Shown piece by piece: positions 50,367 to 59,528 of a DNA stretch of 64,000 nucleotides. A model generated the notes under the pieces. That model had not been told where the DNA came from. It saw only the letters and a list, made by a program, of their open reading frames with translations, and searched no databases. How positions within the stretch are numbered: position 1 is the stretch's first letter; each line of letters starts with the position of its first letter. The translations under genes and the position numbers were made by a program. Source of the DNA: an uncultured Collinsella sp. (GTDB lineage Bacteria > Actinomycetota > Coriobacteriia > Coriobacteriales > Coriobacteriaceae); NCBI GenBank assembly GCA_900543605.1, contig UQSK01000001.1, positions 1-64,000 on the forward strand. The letters are read 5' to 3'.

Positions 50367-51332
50367 CTAAAAATACTCGTCGAGGAAGTTGTTGACCGTA
50401 TTCCAGTAGAGCTCGGGGTCAACTTGCGCACTCTTGGCGTGGGTGGCGCCATGGATGGTGAGCTTTTGCTTGACCTTGCTGGCGCACGCCTCGTAGTTTT
50501 GGTCGAGCATGTCGTACGGCACAAAGGTGTCCTGGTCGCCGTGGATAAACAGCATGGGAACCGTCGCGTGTTTGAGTTGCTCCACACTGCTCGCCTTATG
50601 GAAGTCGTAGCCTGCGCGCACGTTGCACACCAAGTTTGCTACATCGAGCAAGGGAAAGCTGGGCAGGCCGAACACGTTCTTGAGCTGCAGAGAAAACTCG
50701 TCCCAAACACTCGTATAACCGCAGTCCTCGATAATGCATTTCACGTTTGCGGGCAGAGATTCCCCCGCGACGTCCATGGCGGTTGCCGCGCCCATCGACT
50801 CGCCAAAGACCAGGATGCGCGCCTCGGGGTCAGCCTGAACGATTCGCTCGATCCATGCGACGATGTCGAGGCGCTCGGGCCAGCCCATGCCGATATAGTC
50901 GCCGCCGGAGCGCTCGTGGGCACGGGCGGCGGGTGCGAGTACGTTCATGCCGCGGTCGTGGAATCGCTTGACGTATCGGGCCATACCGATGGGCTCGTTG
51001 GTATATCCATGCAGGCAGACGGCGTAGTCGTGCGTGCTCTCCGACGCAGCAAAATACCAAGCGGCAAGCTCGGTTCCGTCATCTGCGGTGAGGCTGCTGC
51101 TCTCGCGATTCTCTTTAAACCACGCCCGCGCCTCGGTGTCCTCGGCATCCGGCTGCTCACCTTCTTTGTCGTTCTTGCTATCCTGCATCATCTTCATGGT
51201 GTACGGCGCTTGGGGGTTCAGGGCAAAGTCAAACAAAAAGTTGCCGGCAAACCCCAGCAGCGCGACAACGACTACCAACGTAACAATGCCGGCTATCTTG
51301 AGCTTTCGATGAGGGTGTGCGCTTTGAGGCAT
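50367..51332 (-). CDS. Membrane-anchored alpha/beta hydrolase
   Basis: 321 residues. N-terminal signal anchor (IAGIVTLVVVVALLGFAGNF, about 14-33), then an extracytoplasmic alpha/beta hydrolase: VCLHGYTNEP (oxyanion loop), nucleophile elbow VFGESMGAAT, LFIHGDQDTFVP (Asp) and the final HGATHAKS (His). All three catalytic residues are present. Related to the BAAT/DUF-type serine aminopeptidases of Firmicutes; substrate unknown. AAGGAG lies 7 nt before ATG 51332. Confidence 0.9.
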   Translation of the reverse strand: MPQSAHPHRKLKIAGIVTLVVVVALLGFAGNFLFDFALNPQAPYTMKMMQDSKNDKEGEQPDAEDTEARAWFKENRESSSLTADDGTELAAWYFAASESTHDYAVCLHGYTNEPIGMARYVKRFHDRGMNVLAPAARAHERSGGDYIGMGWPERLDIVAWIERIVQADPEARILVFGESMGAATAMDVAGESLPANVKCIIEDCGYTSVWDEFSLQLKNVFGLPSFPLLDVANLVCNVRAGYDFHKASSVEQLKHATVPMLFIHGDQDTFVPYDMLDQNYEACASKVKQKLTIHGATHAKSAQVDPELYWNTVNNFLDEYF

Positions 51333-51518
51333 TTACTGTTCTCCTTAAAGATGTTAATACATCAACATTTAATGCAAGCGCATTATGGACGTTCGCCGTT
51401 GATGCGTCAACAGGCAAAGAATGGGTAAACAAAGGGTCACGTATGGTGCAAATTTCGCACGTACCCAGACGCTTTGATATAGTGTTGAGAACTCTTTACG
51501 TTGGAGGATGTAACCGGC

Positions 51519-52202
51519 ATGTCCGATTCGAGCGACAGTTCTAAGCCGCGACCCAAGACCGCGGCCGTTCCACACTACACGGTGGGCGAGGAGATCATGA
51601 ACTCCGTCACCCATGGTGTCGGCTGCCTGCTGGGTATCGCGGGCTTGGTGCTCCTGATCGTATTCGCTGCCCTGCGCGGCGGAGGCCCGGCCCACATGGC
51701 CGCGGCAATTGTCTATGGCGTCAGCATTATTCTCGAATATCTGGCCTCCACGCTCTACCACGCGATTCAGCCCGCTCGCGCCAAGCGCGTGTTTCGCATC
51801 ATCGATCACAGCTGCATCTACCTGCTCATAGCCGGCAGCTATACCCCGTTTTGCCTCATCACGCTTGCAAACGACGGCGGTCCTGCGCTGTTCTTTGCCG
51901 TATGGGCCATCGCCATTATCGGCATCGCCCTCGAGTGCTTTATGCGCGAGCGTCAACCGCACTGGGTAAGCGGCCTGGTCTACCTGCTGATGGGCTGGCT
52001 CGTCGTCTTTAAGCTGCCCGAACTTGTGGCGCTGCTGAACCCTGTCGCGCTTGCCCTGCTCGCCGTCGGCGGCGTGTGCTACACCGTGGGCGTGCCGTTC
52101 TATATCGCCAAAAACGTGCGTTATCTGCACAGTGTTTTCCACTTGTGGGTGCTCGCCGGCAGCATCTTCCAGTTCATGGCGGTGATCCTCTTCGTAATCT
52201 AG
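51519..52202 (+). CDS. Hemolysin III family membrane protein
   Basis: 227 residues, seven predicted membrane helices, PAQR/TrhA family. Conserved polar residues are visible: NSVTHGVGCLLG in the first helix, ASTLYHAIQPARAKRVFRIIDHSCIYLLIAGSYTP (written here only in part: STLYHAI and DHSCIYLLIAGSYTP) and LHSVFHLWVLAGS. The histidines/aspartate form the metal site in this family. Often linked to membrane-lipid homeostasis rather than hemolysis. ATG 51519; GGAGG is 11 nt upstream, slightly long. Confidence 0.9.
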   Translation: MSDSSDSSKPRPKTAAVPHYTVGEEIMNSVTHGVGCLLGIAGLVLLIVFAALRGGGPAHMAAAIVYGVSIILEYLASTLYHAIQPARAKRVFRIIDHSCIYLLIAGSYTPFCLITLANDGGPALFFAVWAIAIIGIALECFMRERQPHWVSGLVYLLMGWLVVFKLPELVALLNPVALALLAVGGVCYTVGVPFYIAKNVRYLHSVFHLWVLAGSIFQFMAVILFVI

Positions 52203-52309
52203 CGACCGCGCCCACGGCCCCGCTCGCGCGGGCGACCGGCGCAATTGCCGTATCCGCCATCAACGTTTTACCTTAACGTCCCGAATCTTGGAGGTTCGAG
52301 AAACTCCCG

Positions 52310-53683
52310 ATGGACATAACCATCTCCCTTATTACCACGCTCGTCCTTACGCTTATCAACGGCTACTTCTCCATGTCCGAGATGGCCCTTACCACGGCTA
52401 AGCGCGCCGTGCTGGAGCACGATGCCGAGGAGGGCGATAAGCGCGCCGAGCGCGCCGTCCAGCTCGCCGCCGACTCCGACCAGCTGTTGGCCACCATCCA
52501 GGTCGCCATCACGCTCGTGGGCTTCGCCTCGTCCGCCGTCGCGTCGACGAGCCTGTCCGACCCGCTTGCCACGTGGCTCATGGGCTTTGGCATCGCGCCA
52601 CTTTCCGCCATCGCACGCGGCCTGGCGCCGGTCATCATCACCGTCGCCGTCGCCTTTGTGTCCATCGTGATCGGCGAGCTCGTGCCCAAGCGCATCGGCC
52701 TCGCTAACGCCGAGGGCGTATCCAAGCAGGTCGTGGGACCGCTCTCCGTGTTCCAAAAAATCGCCCGCCCGCTCGTGTGGCTGACCGGCGCCTGCTCCGA
52801 TGGTCTGGCCCGCATCCTGCGCATCAAGAGCGCCGACGACCGCCAGAACGTCTCGGAGGAAGAGATCAAGTACATGGTCTCGGAGCAGGACGACCTGCTC
52901 GACGAGGAAAAGCGCATGATCCACGAGATCTTCGACCTGGGCGACACCGTGGCTCGCGAGGTCATGGTGCCGCGCGTGGACACCACCATGTGCGAGGACG
53001 ACGAGACGGTCGCCGACGTGCTGTCCACCATGCGCCAGACCGGCTTCAGCCGCATCCCCGTCTATCACGAGGATCCCGACAACGTCGCGGGTATCGCGCA
53101 CATCAAGGACCTGATCCAGCCTGCGCTCGACGGCAAGGGCGACCAGCCCATCGCCGGCTATTTGCGCGACGCCGCCTTTGTGCCCGACACCAAGGACATC
53201 CTGCCGCTGCTGTCCGAGATGCAGACCTCGCACGACCAGATCGTGGTCGTCGTGGACGAGTACGGCGGCACGGCCGGCATCATCACCATCGAAGATATCG
53301 TCGAGGAGATTGTCGGCGAGATCGAGGACGAGTTCGATCCCGACAACAAGTACCTCACGCGCCTTTCGCGCCGTGAGTGGCTCGTCGATGGGCGTTTTTC
53401 GTGCGATGACGCGATTGAGCTTGGTTGGCCGCTCGAGGAAAGCGATGATTATGAGACCATCGCCGGCTGGATTTTGGAGCTTTGCGACTCGGTGCCCGAC
53501 ATCGGAGAGGTGTTTGAGGTCGCAGGGTACAAGTTCAAGGTACAGTCGATGCGTGGCCAGCGCATCTCGCTCATTCGCGTGATCGCTCCGGCCGAAACCG
53601 ATAAGAAGGATTCCGAGCTTTCGGCAGACAAGCCGGCGGCGTCGGGTGCGGGCTCTGTGGATCCGCACGATGGCGACGAGTAG
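52310..53683 (+). CDS. CNNM/CorC-family (DUF21-CBS) transporter-like protein
   Basis: 457 residues. N-terminal DUF21 membrane domain (ING-YFSMSEMALTTAKRAVL, then VAITLVGFASSAVAS and FVSIVIGELVPKRIGLA), a tandem CBS pair (AREVMVPRVDTTMCEDDE, SRIPVYHEDPDNVAGIAHIK, VVVDEYGGTAGIITIEDIVE) and a C-terminal CorC/HlyC domain (DGRFSCDDAIELG, ALEVAGYKFKVQSMRG-like). Proteins of this type are implicated in Mg or Co efflux. A separate MgtE/NRMT module occurs 4 kb downstream. Confidence 0.92.
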   Translation: MDITISLITTLVLTLINGYFSMSEMALTTAKRAVLEHDAEEGDKRAERAVQLAADSDQLLATIQVAITLVGFASSAVASTSLSDPLATWLMGFGIAPLSAIARGLAPVIITVAVAFVSIVIGELVPKRIGLANAEGVSKQVVGPLSVFQKIARPLVWLTGACSDGLARILRIKSADDRQNVSEEEIKYMVSEQDDLLDEEKRMIHEIFDLGDTVAREVMVPRVDTTMCEDDETVADVLSTMRQTGFSRIPVYHEDPDNVAGIAHIKDLIQPALDGKGDQPIAGYLRDAAFVPDTKDILPLLSEMQTSHDQIVVVVDEYGGTAGIITIEDIVEEIVGEIEDEFDPDNKYLTRLSRREWLVDGRFSCDDAIELGWPLEESDDYETIAGWILELCDSVPDIGEVFEVAGYKFKVQSMRGQRISLIRVIAPAETDKKDSELSADKPAASGAGSVDPHDGDE

Positions 53684-53707
53684 GGCAAGGAAGAGTAGGG
53701 GAGAGTT

Positions 53708-54541
53708 ATGGCAGGCCTGTTCAACATCCTTAAGGTCACCGTCAGCGAGGACAAGATTTGCGCGCACGTGCTGGTGAACCCCGGCATGCCGCTCATGACC
53801 TCGGAGGATATCGAGGCCACGGCGCGCGTGTACTACCTGGTGCCGGCGATTGCCAAGCACCTGTGCCTGGGTGATTCCGGTCGCGAATTCCAGGACTGCA
53901 TGGGCCAGACCGAGCTTTGCCACCTGCTGGAGCACGTGACGGTCGAGCTCATGAACGAGACCGGTCTTGCCGGCAGCATCTCGTGCGGTCGCACCCGCGT
54001 GAGCGAGCATGACGAGCGTGTCTTTGAGGTCGAGCTTTCGTGTCCCGATGACGCGTTGGCCATTGGCGCGCTGTCGTCGGCGACCTTTATGATGGACTGG
54101 GCGTACCTGCATGCCGACCAGCCGGCCCCCGACGTGGAAGGCACGGTCGCGGGCCTGCGCAACCTGGTGCTGGGCATGCGTGCCGAGGCCGAGGGCAAGG
54201 ACCCGCACGAGGCCGTTGCCGCTGCGAACGGCGAAGATGCTGCCGAGGCCGAGGGCGCTGACGAGGGCGATGTGCCGGTCGACGCCGAGCCCGTTGCCGA
54301 TGCGACCGCCGAGCCCGTTCCCACCGAGCCCCAGGGCGTCCCCAACTTTGACGACGAGCCCCAGGTGGCGATTGATACCGAGGGCGCGGTTGCCGAGAAC
54401 CACGAGGCCTCCGCTGCCGTCTTTGGCGGTGCGGCGACGGTTCCGGCAGGACCTGCGCATGAGGGCGGCCTGCCGCTCGTGGACGGCGCCGGCGAGGACC
54501 CGGGTGCCACGGTGGCCATGCCGGCTATGCCTCAGGAGTAG
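53708..54541 (+). CDS. Protein resembling cyanophycin synthetase N-terminal domain
   Basis: 277 residues. Residues 1-150 include CHLLEHVTVELMNETGLAG, then VFEVELSCPDDALAIGALSS, a pattern that resembles the N-terminal domain of cyanophycin synthetase (its HVLEHVALELQ helix) but without the ATP-grasp and Mur-ligase domains. Residues 155-277 are an acidic, Ala/Glu/Pro/Val-rich unstructured tail. Function unknown. It starts 24 nt after the CorC-family gene and may share its transcript. Confidence 0.6.
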   Translation: MAGLFNILKVTVSEDKICAHVLVNPGMPLMTSEDIEATARVYYLVPAIAKHLCLGDSGREFQDCMGQTELCHLLEHVTVELMNETGLAGSISCGRTRVSEHDERVFEVELSCPDDALAIGALSSATFMMDWAYLHADQPAPDVEGTVAGLRNLVLGMRAEAEGKDPHEAVAAANGEDAAEAEGADEGDVPVDAEPVADATAEPVPTEPQGVPNFDDEPQVAIDTEGAVAENHEASAAVFGGAATVPAGPAHEGGLPLVDGAGEDPGATVAMPAMPQE

Positions 54542-54677
54542 GCCTACGCGTTTATCACCATCACGTACCTGCGCCTTTGCCGTACGCAGATGAGCAGAGC
54601 GGCAAGTGATGCGCTGCGGGTATAATGGACAGCATTCAAACGGTGGGCACCGACGTGCCCGCAGGAGAGGAATGATC

Positions 54678-55067
54678 ATGGGTAAGACTTTCAGCTTTGT
54701 CTCCGGCGCACTTTTTGGTGCCGCTGCCGGCGCTATTGTCGGCGTTGCTCTGGCCCCGCGCTCGGGCGCCGAGACCCGCGCCATGGCTGCCGATATCGCC
54801 AACGACGCCTGGGACAATATGCGCGACACCTACGAGCACAGCGCCGAGGAGGCCCGTGCTGCGGTGAATGACTTTGGCCCGATGGTCGACGCCAAGACCG
54901 ATGACCTGCGCGCCAAGGTCGATCTGGCCCGCGAGCGCATGGACCAGCTGCGCGAGCAGCTCAACGATGCCATCTCGGGTGGCAACGTGACGCCCGCCGC
55001 CGACGTCGTGGTCGAGAACGCCGTCGAGGCTGATACCGAGGCTGCGGAGCCCTCGACCGAGGCATAA
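54678..55067 (+). CDS. YtxH-domain protein
   Basis: 129 residues. The N-terminal FVSGALFGAAAGAIVGVALAP is the membrane/glycine-zipper segment of YtxH proteins and is followed by RSGAETR and an amphipathic coiled helix (LRAKVDLARERMDQLREQL), ending in an acidic tail. A stress-associated membrane-anchored family in Gram-positives. ATG 54678 has AGGAGAGG 7 nt upstream; ATG 54672 lies too close. Its stop overlaps the PRC-barrel gene start. Confidence 0.85.
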   Translation: MGKTFSFVSGALFGAAAGAIVGVALAPRSGAETRAMAADIANDAWDNMRDTYEHSAEEARAAVNDFGPMVDAKTDDLRAKVDLARERMDQLREQLNDAISGGNVTPAADVVVENAVEADTEAAEPSTEA

Positions 55068-55822
55068 TGCGCGCCGGGGATTTTGTCGGCGCCAAGATCT
55101 ATCGCAAGCCTACCGAGGACAAGCGCATCAAAAAGGACGGCACGCCGCGCAGCCCTAAAAAGCTCGGAAAGATTCACTTTCCGGTCTTTACCCCGGGCGG
55201 TACGCGCGTGGTCGGCTTTATGGTCCGCCAGTCCGATATCGCGGGCATGATCGAGCGCCCCGACCGATTCGTAGCGCTCGACGCCATTGGTGTCTACGAG
55301 GGCGCCATCGCGGTCGATGACGTCAAGGGCACCTACGATGCCGCCGCCGCCAAGCGCCTCGACATCAACCTGGACGATTGCATCATCTGGGTCGGTATGG
55401 ACGTGCGCACGGAATCGGGCGACGTCGTGGGCTATTGCTCGGACGTTGAGTTCAAGCCACGCTCGGGCATCGTGCAGGCATTCTATGTGACCGCCGGTGC
55501 TGCTTCGAGTGTTTTGGTTGGTGACACGCAGGTGCCGCCGACGATGCTGCGCGGCTACGAGAACGGCGCGATGATTGTCTCGGACGAGGTCAAGACGCTT
55601 GGGTATTCGGGCGGCGCGGCCGCTAAGGCTGCCGAGGCCAGTGTCGTGGTGGGCGATAAGGTCAAGAAGGGCGCCAAGGTGCTCGATGACAAGGGGTCGG
55701 TCGCCGTGGACAAGGGCAGCCGCGCACTGGGCAAGCAGCTCGGCAAGACGCGCGGTATGTTCAAGGCCTTTAAGGACGAATATCAAAAGGCGAGCGGGGG
55801 TTCGTCAAAAGCTAGCAAATAG
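55067..55822 (+). CDS. PRC-barrel domain protein
   Basis: 251 residues in TAATG overlap with the YtxH gene. Two PRC-barrel-like halves are visible: GGTRVVGFMVRQSDIAG with FVALDAIGVYEGAIAV, and SGDVVGYCSDVEFKPRSGIV with PTMLRGYENGAMIVSDEV. The C-terminal 60 residues are Lys/Ala/Gly-rich. PRC barrels often regulate RNA processing, photosystem assembly or membrane partners; here the pairing with YtxH suggests an envelope-stress role. The function itself is not known. Confidence 0.8.
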   Translation: MRAGDFVGAKIYRKPTEDKRIKKDGTPRSPKKLGKIHFPVFTPGGTRVVGFMVRQSDIAGMIERPDRFVALDAIGVYEGAIAVDDVKGTYDAAAAKRLDINLDDCIIWVGMDVRTESGDVVGYCSDVEFKPRSGIVQAFYVTAGAASSVLVGDTQVPPTMLRGYENGAMIVSDEVKTLGYSGGAAAKAAEASVVVGDKVKKGAKVLDDKGSVAVDKGSRALGKQLGKTRGMFKAFKDEYQKASGGSSKASK

Positions 55823-55843
55823 CGACGTACCAAATGATGGGAG

Positions 55844-55880
55844 GCGAGCCGGAGACATGTTGCTCCGGCTCGCTGTGTTT
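55844..55880 (+). terminator. Hairpin between PRC-barrel and deacetylase-like genes
   Basis: Perfect 11-bp stem GCGAGCCGGAG (55844-55854) / 55863-55873, 8-nt loop, followed by TGTGTTT. Confidence 0.7.
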
Positions 55881-55894
55881 ATGGGGGAGGGCAC

Positions 55895-57301
55895 ATGCGC
55901 CAAAACGGATCTAACTTAAACGGGCGCTCGGGTACGCGTCCGACGGCGCGCCGCGATCTGGGGCAGCTGCCCAGCGGTCAGCGTCGACGTCGCCGTAAGC
56001 CCGGCGCGATGTACCTCAACCATAGCCGTGGGTTTAGCGATCGCAGCGCGCGCATCGGCAACGGGCGCTCGCCGCGCCGACCGTCCCGCCTGCCCTATGC
56101 GCTCATCGCCGTGGGTTGCGCGCTCGTGCTGTTTATCGCTGCTGTCGTGGGCTACGTCAACCGCAGCGTGGACGTGGAACTCAACGGGCAAACGACCGCG
56201 GTGCGCGTGGGCTCTACGTTGCAGAATCTTATCGACGATCAGAGCCTGACCGAAACGTACGACGCCGGCGATCTGCTGGCCGTCGACGACAGCGTGCTCA
56301 AACGCCATGGAGGCGAAAAGCTGTCGGTGAAGGTCGACGGCAAGCGCGTGAAGCAAGGCAAATGGGATAGTCGCGAGCTTACGGGTGGTGAGAAGGTGAC
56401 GGTCAAGGACGGCCGCAACGTGTACGAAAAGCACGAGGTCCAGGCCACGACCATCGAGCCAAAGCTTAAGGTCGAGGGCACGGGTGCCATTGAGTATGTC
56501 AAAACCTGGGGCGTTCAGGGCCGCTCCGAGGTATGGGTCGGCGAGCAGTCGGGCAAGACCCAGGACCGCGGCGAGGTCGTGCCCGCCACCGACTGCGTAG
56601 TCGAGTGCGCAAGCGTAGCGCCCAAGGGCAACGAAAAGTACGTGGCCCTGACATTTGACGAGGGTCCGAGCGGCGCGACCAAGCAGATCTTGCAGGTGCT
56701 CAAGGAAAAGGGCGTCACGGCGACGTTCTTCCTTTCGGGCGATGCCGCGGAAGCCTCGCCCGCTACTGCCAAAGCGATTGCCGATGCCGGGTGCGAGGTC
56801 GGCTCCAACAGCTACAGCGATGATTCGCTCAAGGGCGAGGATCGCGAGACGGTGCGCAAGCAGATCACGAAGGGCACCGAGGCGATTAAGTCGGCGACCG
56901 GCGTCGAGACGATGTTGCTGCGTGCCCCCTACGCCGCGTTTGACGAGCAAAACTGGATTGACTCGATGGACCTGGTGTCCGCCGTGGTTTCGTGGAATAT
57001 CGATTCGGGCGACTGGCTGCTCAACGGCGCTGACGAGCAAGTATCGACCGTGCTCGACTCGATGACGCCGGGCAATATCGTGCTGCTTACCGATAGCGAT
57101 GAGTGCGCCGAGCAGACGCTCGAGGCGCTGCCGCAGATTATCGATGGTCTTGTCGCCGACGGCTACAAGATCGTGACGCTCAGCGAGCTGGTCAAGACGG
57201 ACACGGCATTGAGCAAAAAGCTCACCTCGCTCACTAAGGTTTCCATGCCCAAAAACGCCGTGTTCCCCCAACTCCCCGAGGACGACGACACCACAGAGTA
57301 G
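55895..57301 (+). CDS. Polysaccharide-deacetylase-like protein without catalytic histidines
   Basis: 468 residues: an Arg-rich cytoplasmic N-terminus, a membrane anchor (ALIAVGCALVLFIAAVVGYV, about 70-89), a DUF348/G5-like region (about 90-235, VDVELNGQTTAVRVGSTLQ), and a NodB fold (about 247-440). NodB motif 1 reads TFDEGPS (second Asp replaced by Glu), motif 2 reads SNSYSDDS in place of HSxxH, motif 3 RAPYAAF, motif 4 SGDW, and motif 5 LLTDSDE where a catalytic His is usual. Thus the metal-binding histidines and the catalytic His are all absent, and enzymic activity is doubtful. It may be a cell-wall-binding pseudoenzyme. Confidence 0.85.
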   Translation: MRQNGSNLNGRSGTRPTARRDLGQLPSGQRRRRRKPGAMYLNHSRGFSDRSARIGNGRSPRRPSRLPYALIAVGCALVLFIAAVVGYVNRSVDVELNGQTTAVRVGSTLQNLIDDQSLTETYDAGDLLAVDDSVLKRHGGEKLSVKVDGKRVKQGKWDSRELTGGEKVTVKDGRNVYEKHEVQATTIEPKLKVEGTGAIEYVKTWGVQGRSEVWVGEQSGKTQDRGEVVPATDCVVECASVAPKGNEKYVALTFDEGPSGATKQILQVLKEKGVTATFFLSGDAAEASPATAKAIADAGCEVGSNSYSDDSLKGEDRETVRKQITKGTEAIKSATGVETMLLRAPYAAFDEQNWIDSMDLVSAVVSWNIDSGDWLLNGADEQVSTVLDSMTPGNIVLLTDSDECAEQTLEALPQIIDGLVADGYKIVTLSELVKTDTALSKKLTSLTKVSMPKNAVFPQLPEDDDTTE

Positions 57302-57345
57302 TCATTGGGGACGTGCTTAAACGATTGGTCGTTTAGGGCGGTCTT
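57299..57345. repeat. GTCCCC-type intergenic repeat unit
   Basis: GTCATTGGGGACGTGCTTAA followed by a small dyad (AACGATTGGTCGTTT). Related to the units at 44388 and 48619. Confidence 0.5.
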
Positions 57346-57487
57346 AATCGCTTTGTTCCACCGTGCTCATCCGGCTCCATGTCACGGATACGTCAGCGTT
57401 TGGTATGCCCGCAGTGTGCAGCGCATAAATTCGGTGCCGCAGCGCGATGCTGATGCTATAGTTACTGCGGTTAATGAGGGTCAAGAG

Positions 57488-57625
57488 AAAGGTTACAGGT
57501 GAAATCCAAACCTCGACCATACAGTCGCTGACCCCATGCAGGTGCTTTCTGCGCGTGCACGGGGTGTGAGTGCCGAGCGGCGTGCCGCCCGCGCATGCGT
57601 ATACATATCTAAAAGTCCACGGATT
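57488..57625 (+). promoter_or_regulatory. Candidate M-box (ykoK) Mg-sensing leader
   Basis: Upstream of mgtE. The opening GGTTACAGGTGAAATCC resembles the GTTAGGTGAGGCTCC start of the M-box; CGCTGACCCC...GGGGTGTG with an inner TGCAGGTGC...GCGTGCA hairpin resembles its central GCTGxCCC...GGGTCAACAG helix; and TCTAAAAGTCCAC resembles its 3' end. Pairing was judged by eye against the remembered consensus. The remaining 57346-57487 holds no visible gene. Confidence 0.45.
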
Positions 57626-57675
57626 GCGTGCCGGCATGGTCGCGCGGTCCGCAGGAATAATGATGGGGAGCACCA

Positions 57676-59520
57676 TTGAATTATCTGAGTGAGATGCTCA
57701 AATTGCCGGTCTTGGACGTCGACGGCGAAAAGCTCGGCGTGGTTAACGATTTTGGCATTGCAACCGGCGAAGTTTTTCCGCACGTGACGTCGCTCGCGTT
57801 CCGCGGACCCGGCAAGACGCCGTTTATGATCAGCTGGCGCAAATGGGTCGACCGTATCGACGAGACGGGTGTACACCTTAAGACGTCGGCCACCGAAATC
57901 CGTTTTTCGTACCTGCAGCCGACCGAACTCTTGCTTGCCCGCGACGTGCTCAACAAGCAGATTGTCGACACGCAGGGCATGAAGGTCGTGCGCGTAAACG
58001 ACATCAAGTTTTCCATGTCGGGCGAAAATCAGCTGCGCCTGCTGGGTGCCGAAGTTGGCGCCCGCGGTCTGCTGCGCGCGATCAGCCCCACACTTGAGCA
58101 TGTCGTCGAGGGCTTTATGAAGCATCTGGGCAAGCCGCTCAGCGAGGACATTATCGCCTGGTCTTACATGGACCTGCTCGATCGCTCGACTAAGAACATC
58201 CAGCTCTCGGTGTCGCACAAGACGCTTGGCGAGCTGCATCCTGCCGACATCGCCGACATCATCGAGCAGCTCGATCCGCGCCTACGCGCGCAGGTGTTTG
58301 CGCAGCTCGATACTGCCCAGGCCGCCGAGGCCATCTCGGAGTTCGATGACGACGAGCTTATGACCGAGATGCTCGAGGGCCTGTCCGACACGGACGCATC
58401 GTCGATGCTGGCCATGATGGACCCGGACGATGCAGCCGACCTGATCGACGAGCTTGATTACGAGAAGGCCGAGAAGCTCCTGCGCCTGATGGGCGTCAAG
58501 GAGGAGAAGGCGATTCGTAACCTGCTGGGGTATGAGGACAACACCGCCGGCCGCATCATGACCTCGGAGTTTGTCTCCCTGCCCGCCACGGCGACGGTCG
58601 GTGACGCCATCGAGGCGATTCGCAAGCTCGACGAGGACTTCGAGAGCGTCTACTACGTCTATACCGAGGACCCGAGCGGCATGCTGACGGGCGTGCTTTC
58701 GCTGCGCACGCTGATCGTAGCCGACCGCGACGCCACGCTGGGTCAGCTGGCCTATCGCGACCTGGTCTATGTGTCGCCCGACGAGGACCAGGAAGACGTG
58801 ACGGACGAGATGACCAAGTATGACCTGGTCGCCATCCCTGTCTGCGACGAGAACCGTCATATTCTGGGTATCGTAACCTTCGACGACGCCATGGACGTTA
58901 TTGCCGAGGAGCATCAGGAGGACCTGCAGATCGCCGGTGTCGGCTCGGGCGATAGCGCGTCGGACGACTCGACGAACGTGCTCAGCTGGTTCGTGCATCG
59001 CCAGTACTGGGTTGTTGTATGGGGCATCGCGTCGTGCATTATGGCGACCGTGCTGGGAACGGCGCTCGGCTCCGCGCATCTGGTGGTGTTCCCCATGTGC
59101 GCCATGCCGCTCGTACTGCTGGCTGCCTCGCGCATGGTGTCGTTCGTCAAGAACTACTTCCTCGAGTACGACGGTCACGACGACGAGCCCAAGCCGTATC
59201 TGGGGTTTTTCTTCCAGAGCACGGGCATGGGCCTGATTCTGTCACTCGTGACCTACCTGTGCGCCCAGCTGGTGCGCACCGCTGCATTCCCCGATGCGCC
59301 CATGTTTGAGGAACAGCTCTTTACCGGGTGCTTTAATATCGCTGCCATCATTTGCCTGGTTGGCAACATGAGCGCCGTGATTTACCTGATGGTACTGTTC
59401 TGGCGTGACGAGCATGACCTCAACACGTCGGGCACCGCCATGAACGTTATTGCCGTCATGATCTCGTGCATAGCGTACTGCGCCGCTGCGGTGCTTCTCA
59501 CCATGTCGGTCATGGGTTAG
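57676..59520 (+). CDS. mgtE: MgtE-type Mg transporter with PRC-like N-terminus
   Basis: 614 residues. Residues 1-140 look like a pair of PRC-barrel-like modules (LDVDGEKLGVVNDFGIATGE; IVDTQGMKVVRVNDIKFSMS). Then comes the MgtE_N superhelical domain (LHPADIADIIEQLDP, DPDDAADLIDELD), a CBS pair (AGRIMTSEFVSLPATATV, YDLVAIPVCDENRHILGIVTFDDAMDVI) and a C-terminal membrane domain with five helices (from about 435, VVWGIASCIMATVLGTALGSA). The membrane part is divergent from textbook MgtE. The start is TTG 57676 with GGGGAG 5 nt upstream. It probably shares a transcript with the NRAMP-related gene 8 nt downstream. Confidence 0.88.
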   Translation: MNYLSEMLKLPVLDVDGEKLGVVNDFGIATGEVFPHVTSLAFRGPGKTPFMISWRKWVDRIDETGVHLKTSATEIRFSYLQPTELLLARDVLNKQIVDTQGMKVVRVNDIKFSMSGENQLRLLGAEVGARGLLRAISPTLEHVVEGFMKHLGKPLSEDIIAWSYMDLLDRSTKNIQLSVSHKTLGELHPADIADIIEQLDPRLRAQVFAQLDTAQAAEAISEFDDDELMTEMLEGLSDTDASSMLAMMDPDDAADLIDELDYEKAEKLLRLMGVKEEKAIRNLLGYEDNTAGRIMTSEFVSLPATATVGDAIEAIRKLDEDFESVYYVYTEDPSGMLTGVLSLRTLIVADRDATLGQLAYRDLVYVSPDEDQEDVTDEMTKYDLVAIPVCDENRHILGIVTFDDAMDVIAEEHQEDLQIAGVGSGDSASDDSTNVLSWFVHRQYWVVVWGIASCIMATVLGTALGSAHLVVFPMCAMPLVLLAASRMVSFVKNYFLEYDGHDDEPKPYLGFFFQSTGMGLILSLVTYLCAQLVRTAAFPDAPMFEEQLFTGCFNIAAIICLVGNMSAVIYLMVLFWRDEHDLNTSGTAMNVIAVMISCIAYCAAAVLLTMSVMG

Positions 59521-59528
59521 GTGGTCGC

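Noticed and set aside
52268..54829. 853-aa minus-strand frame opposite the CorC-family gene and its neighbour
   Set aside because: Shadow spanning several real genes, with His/Arg-rich composition typical of antisense frames.
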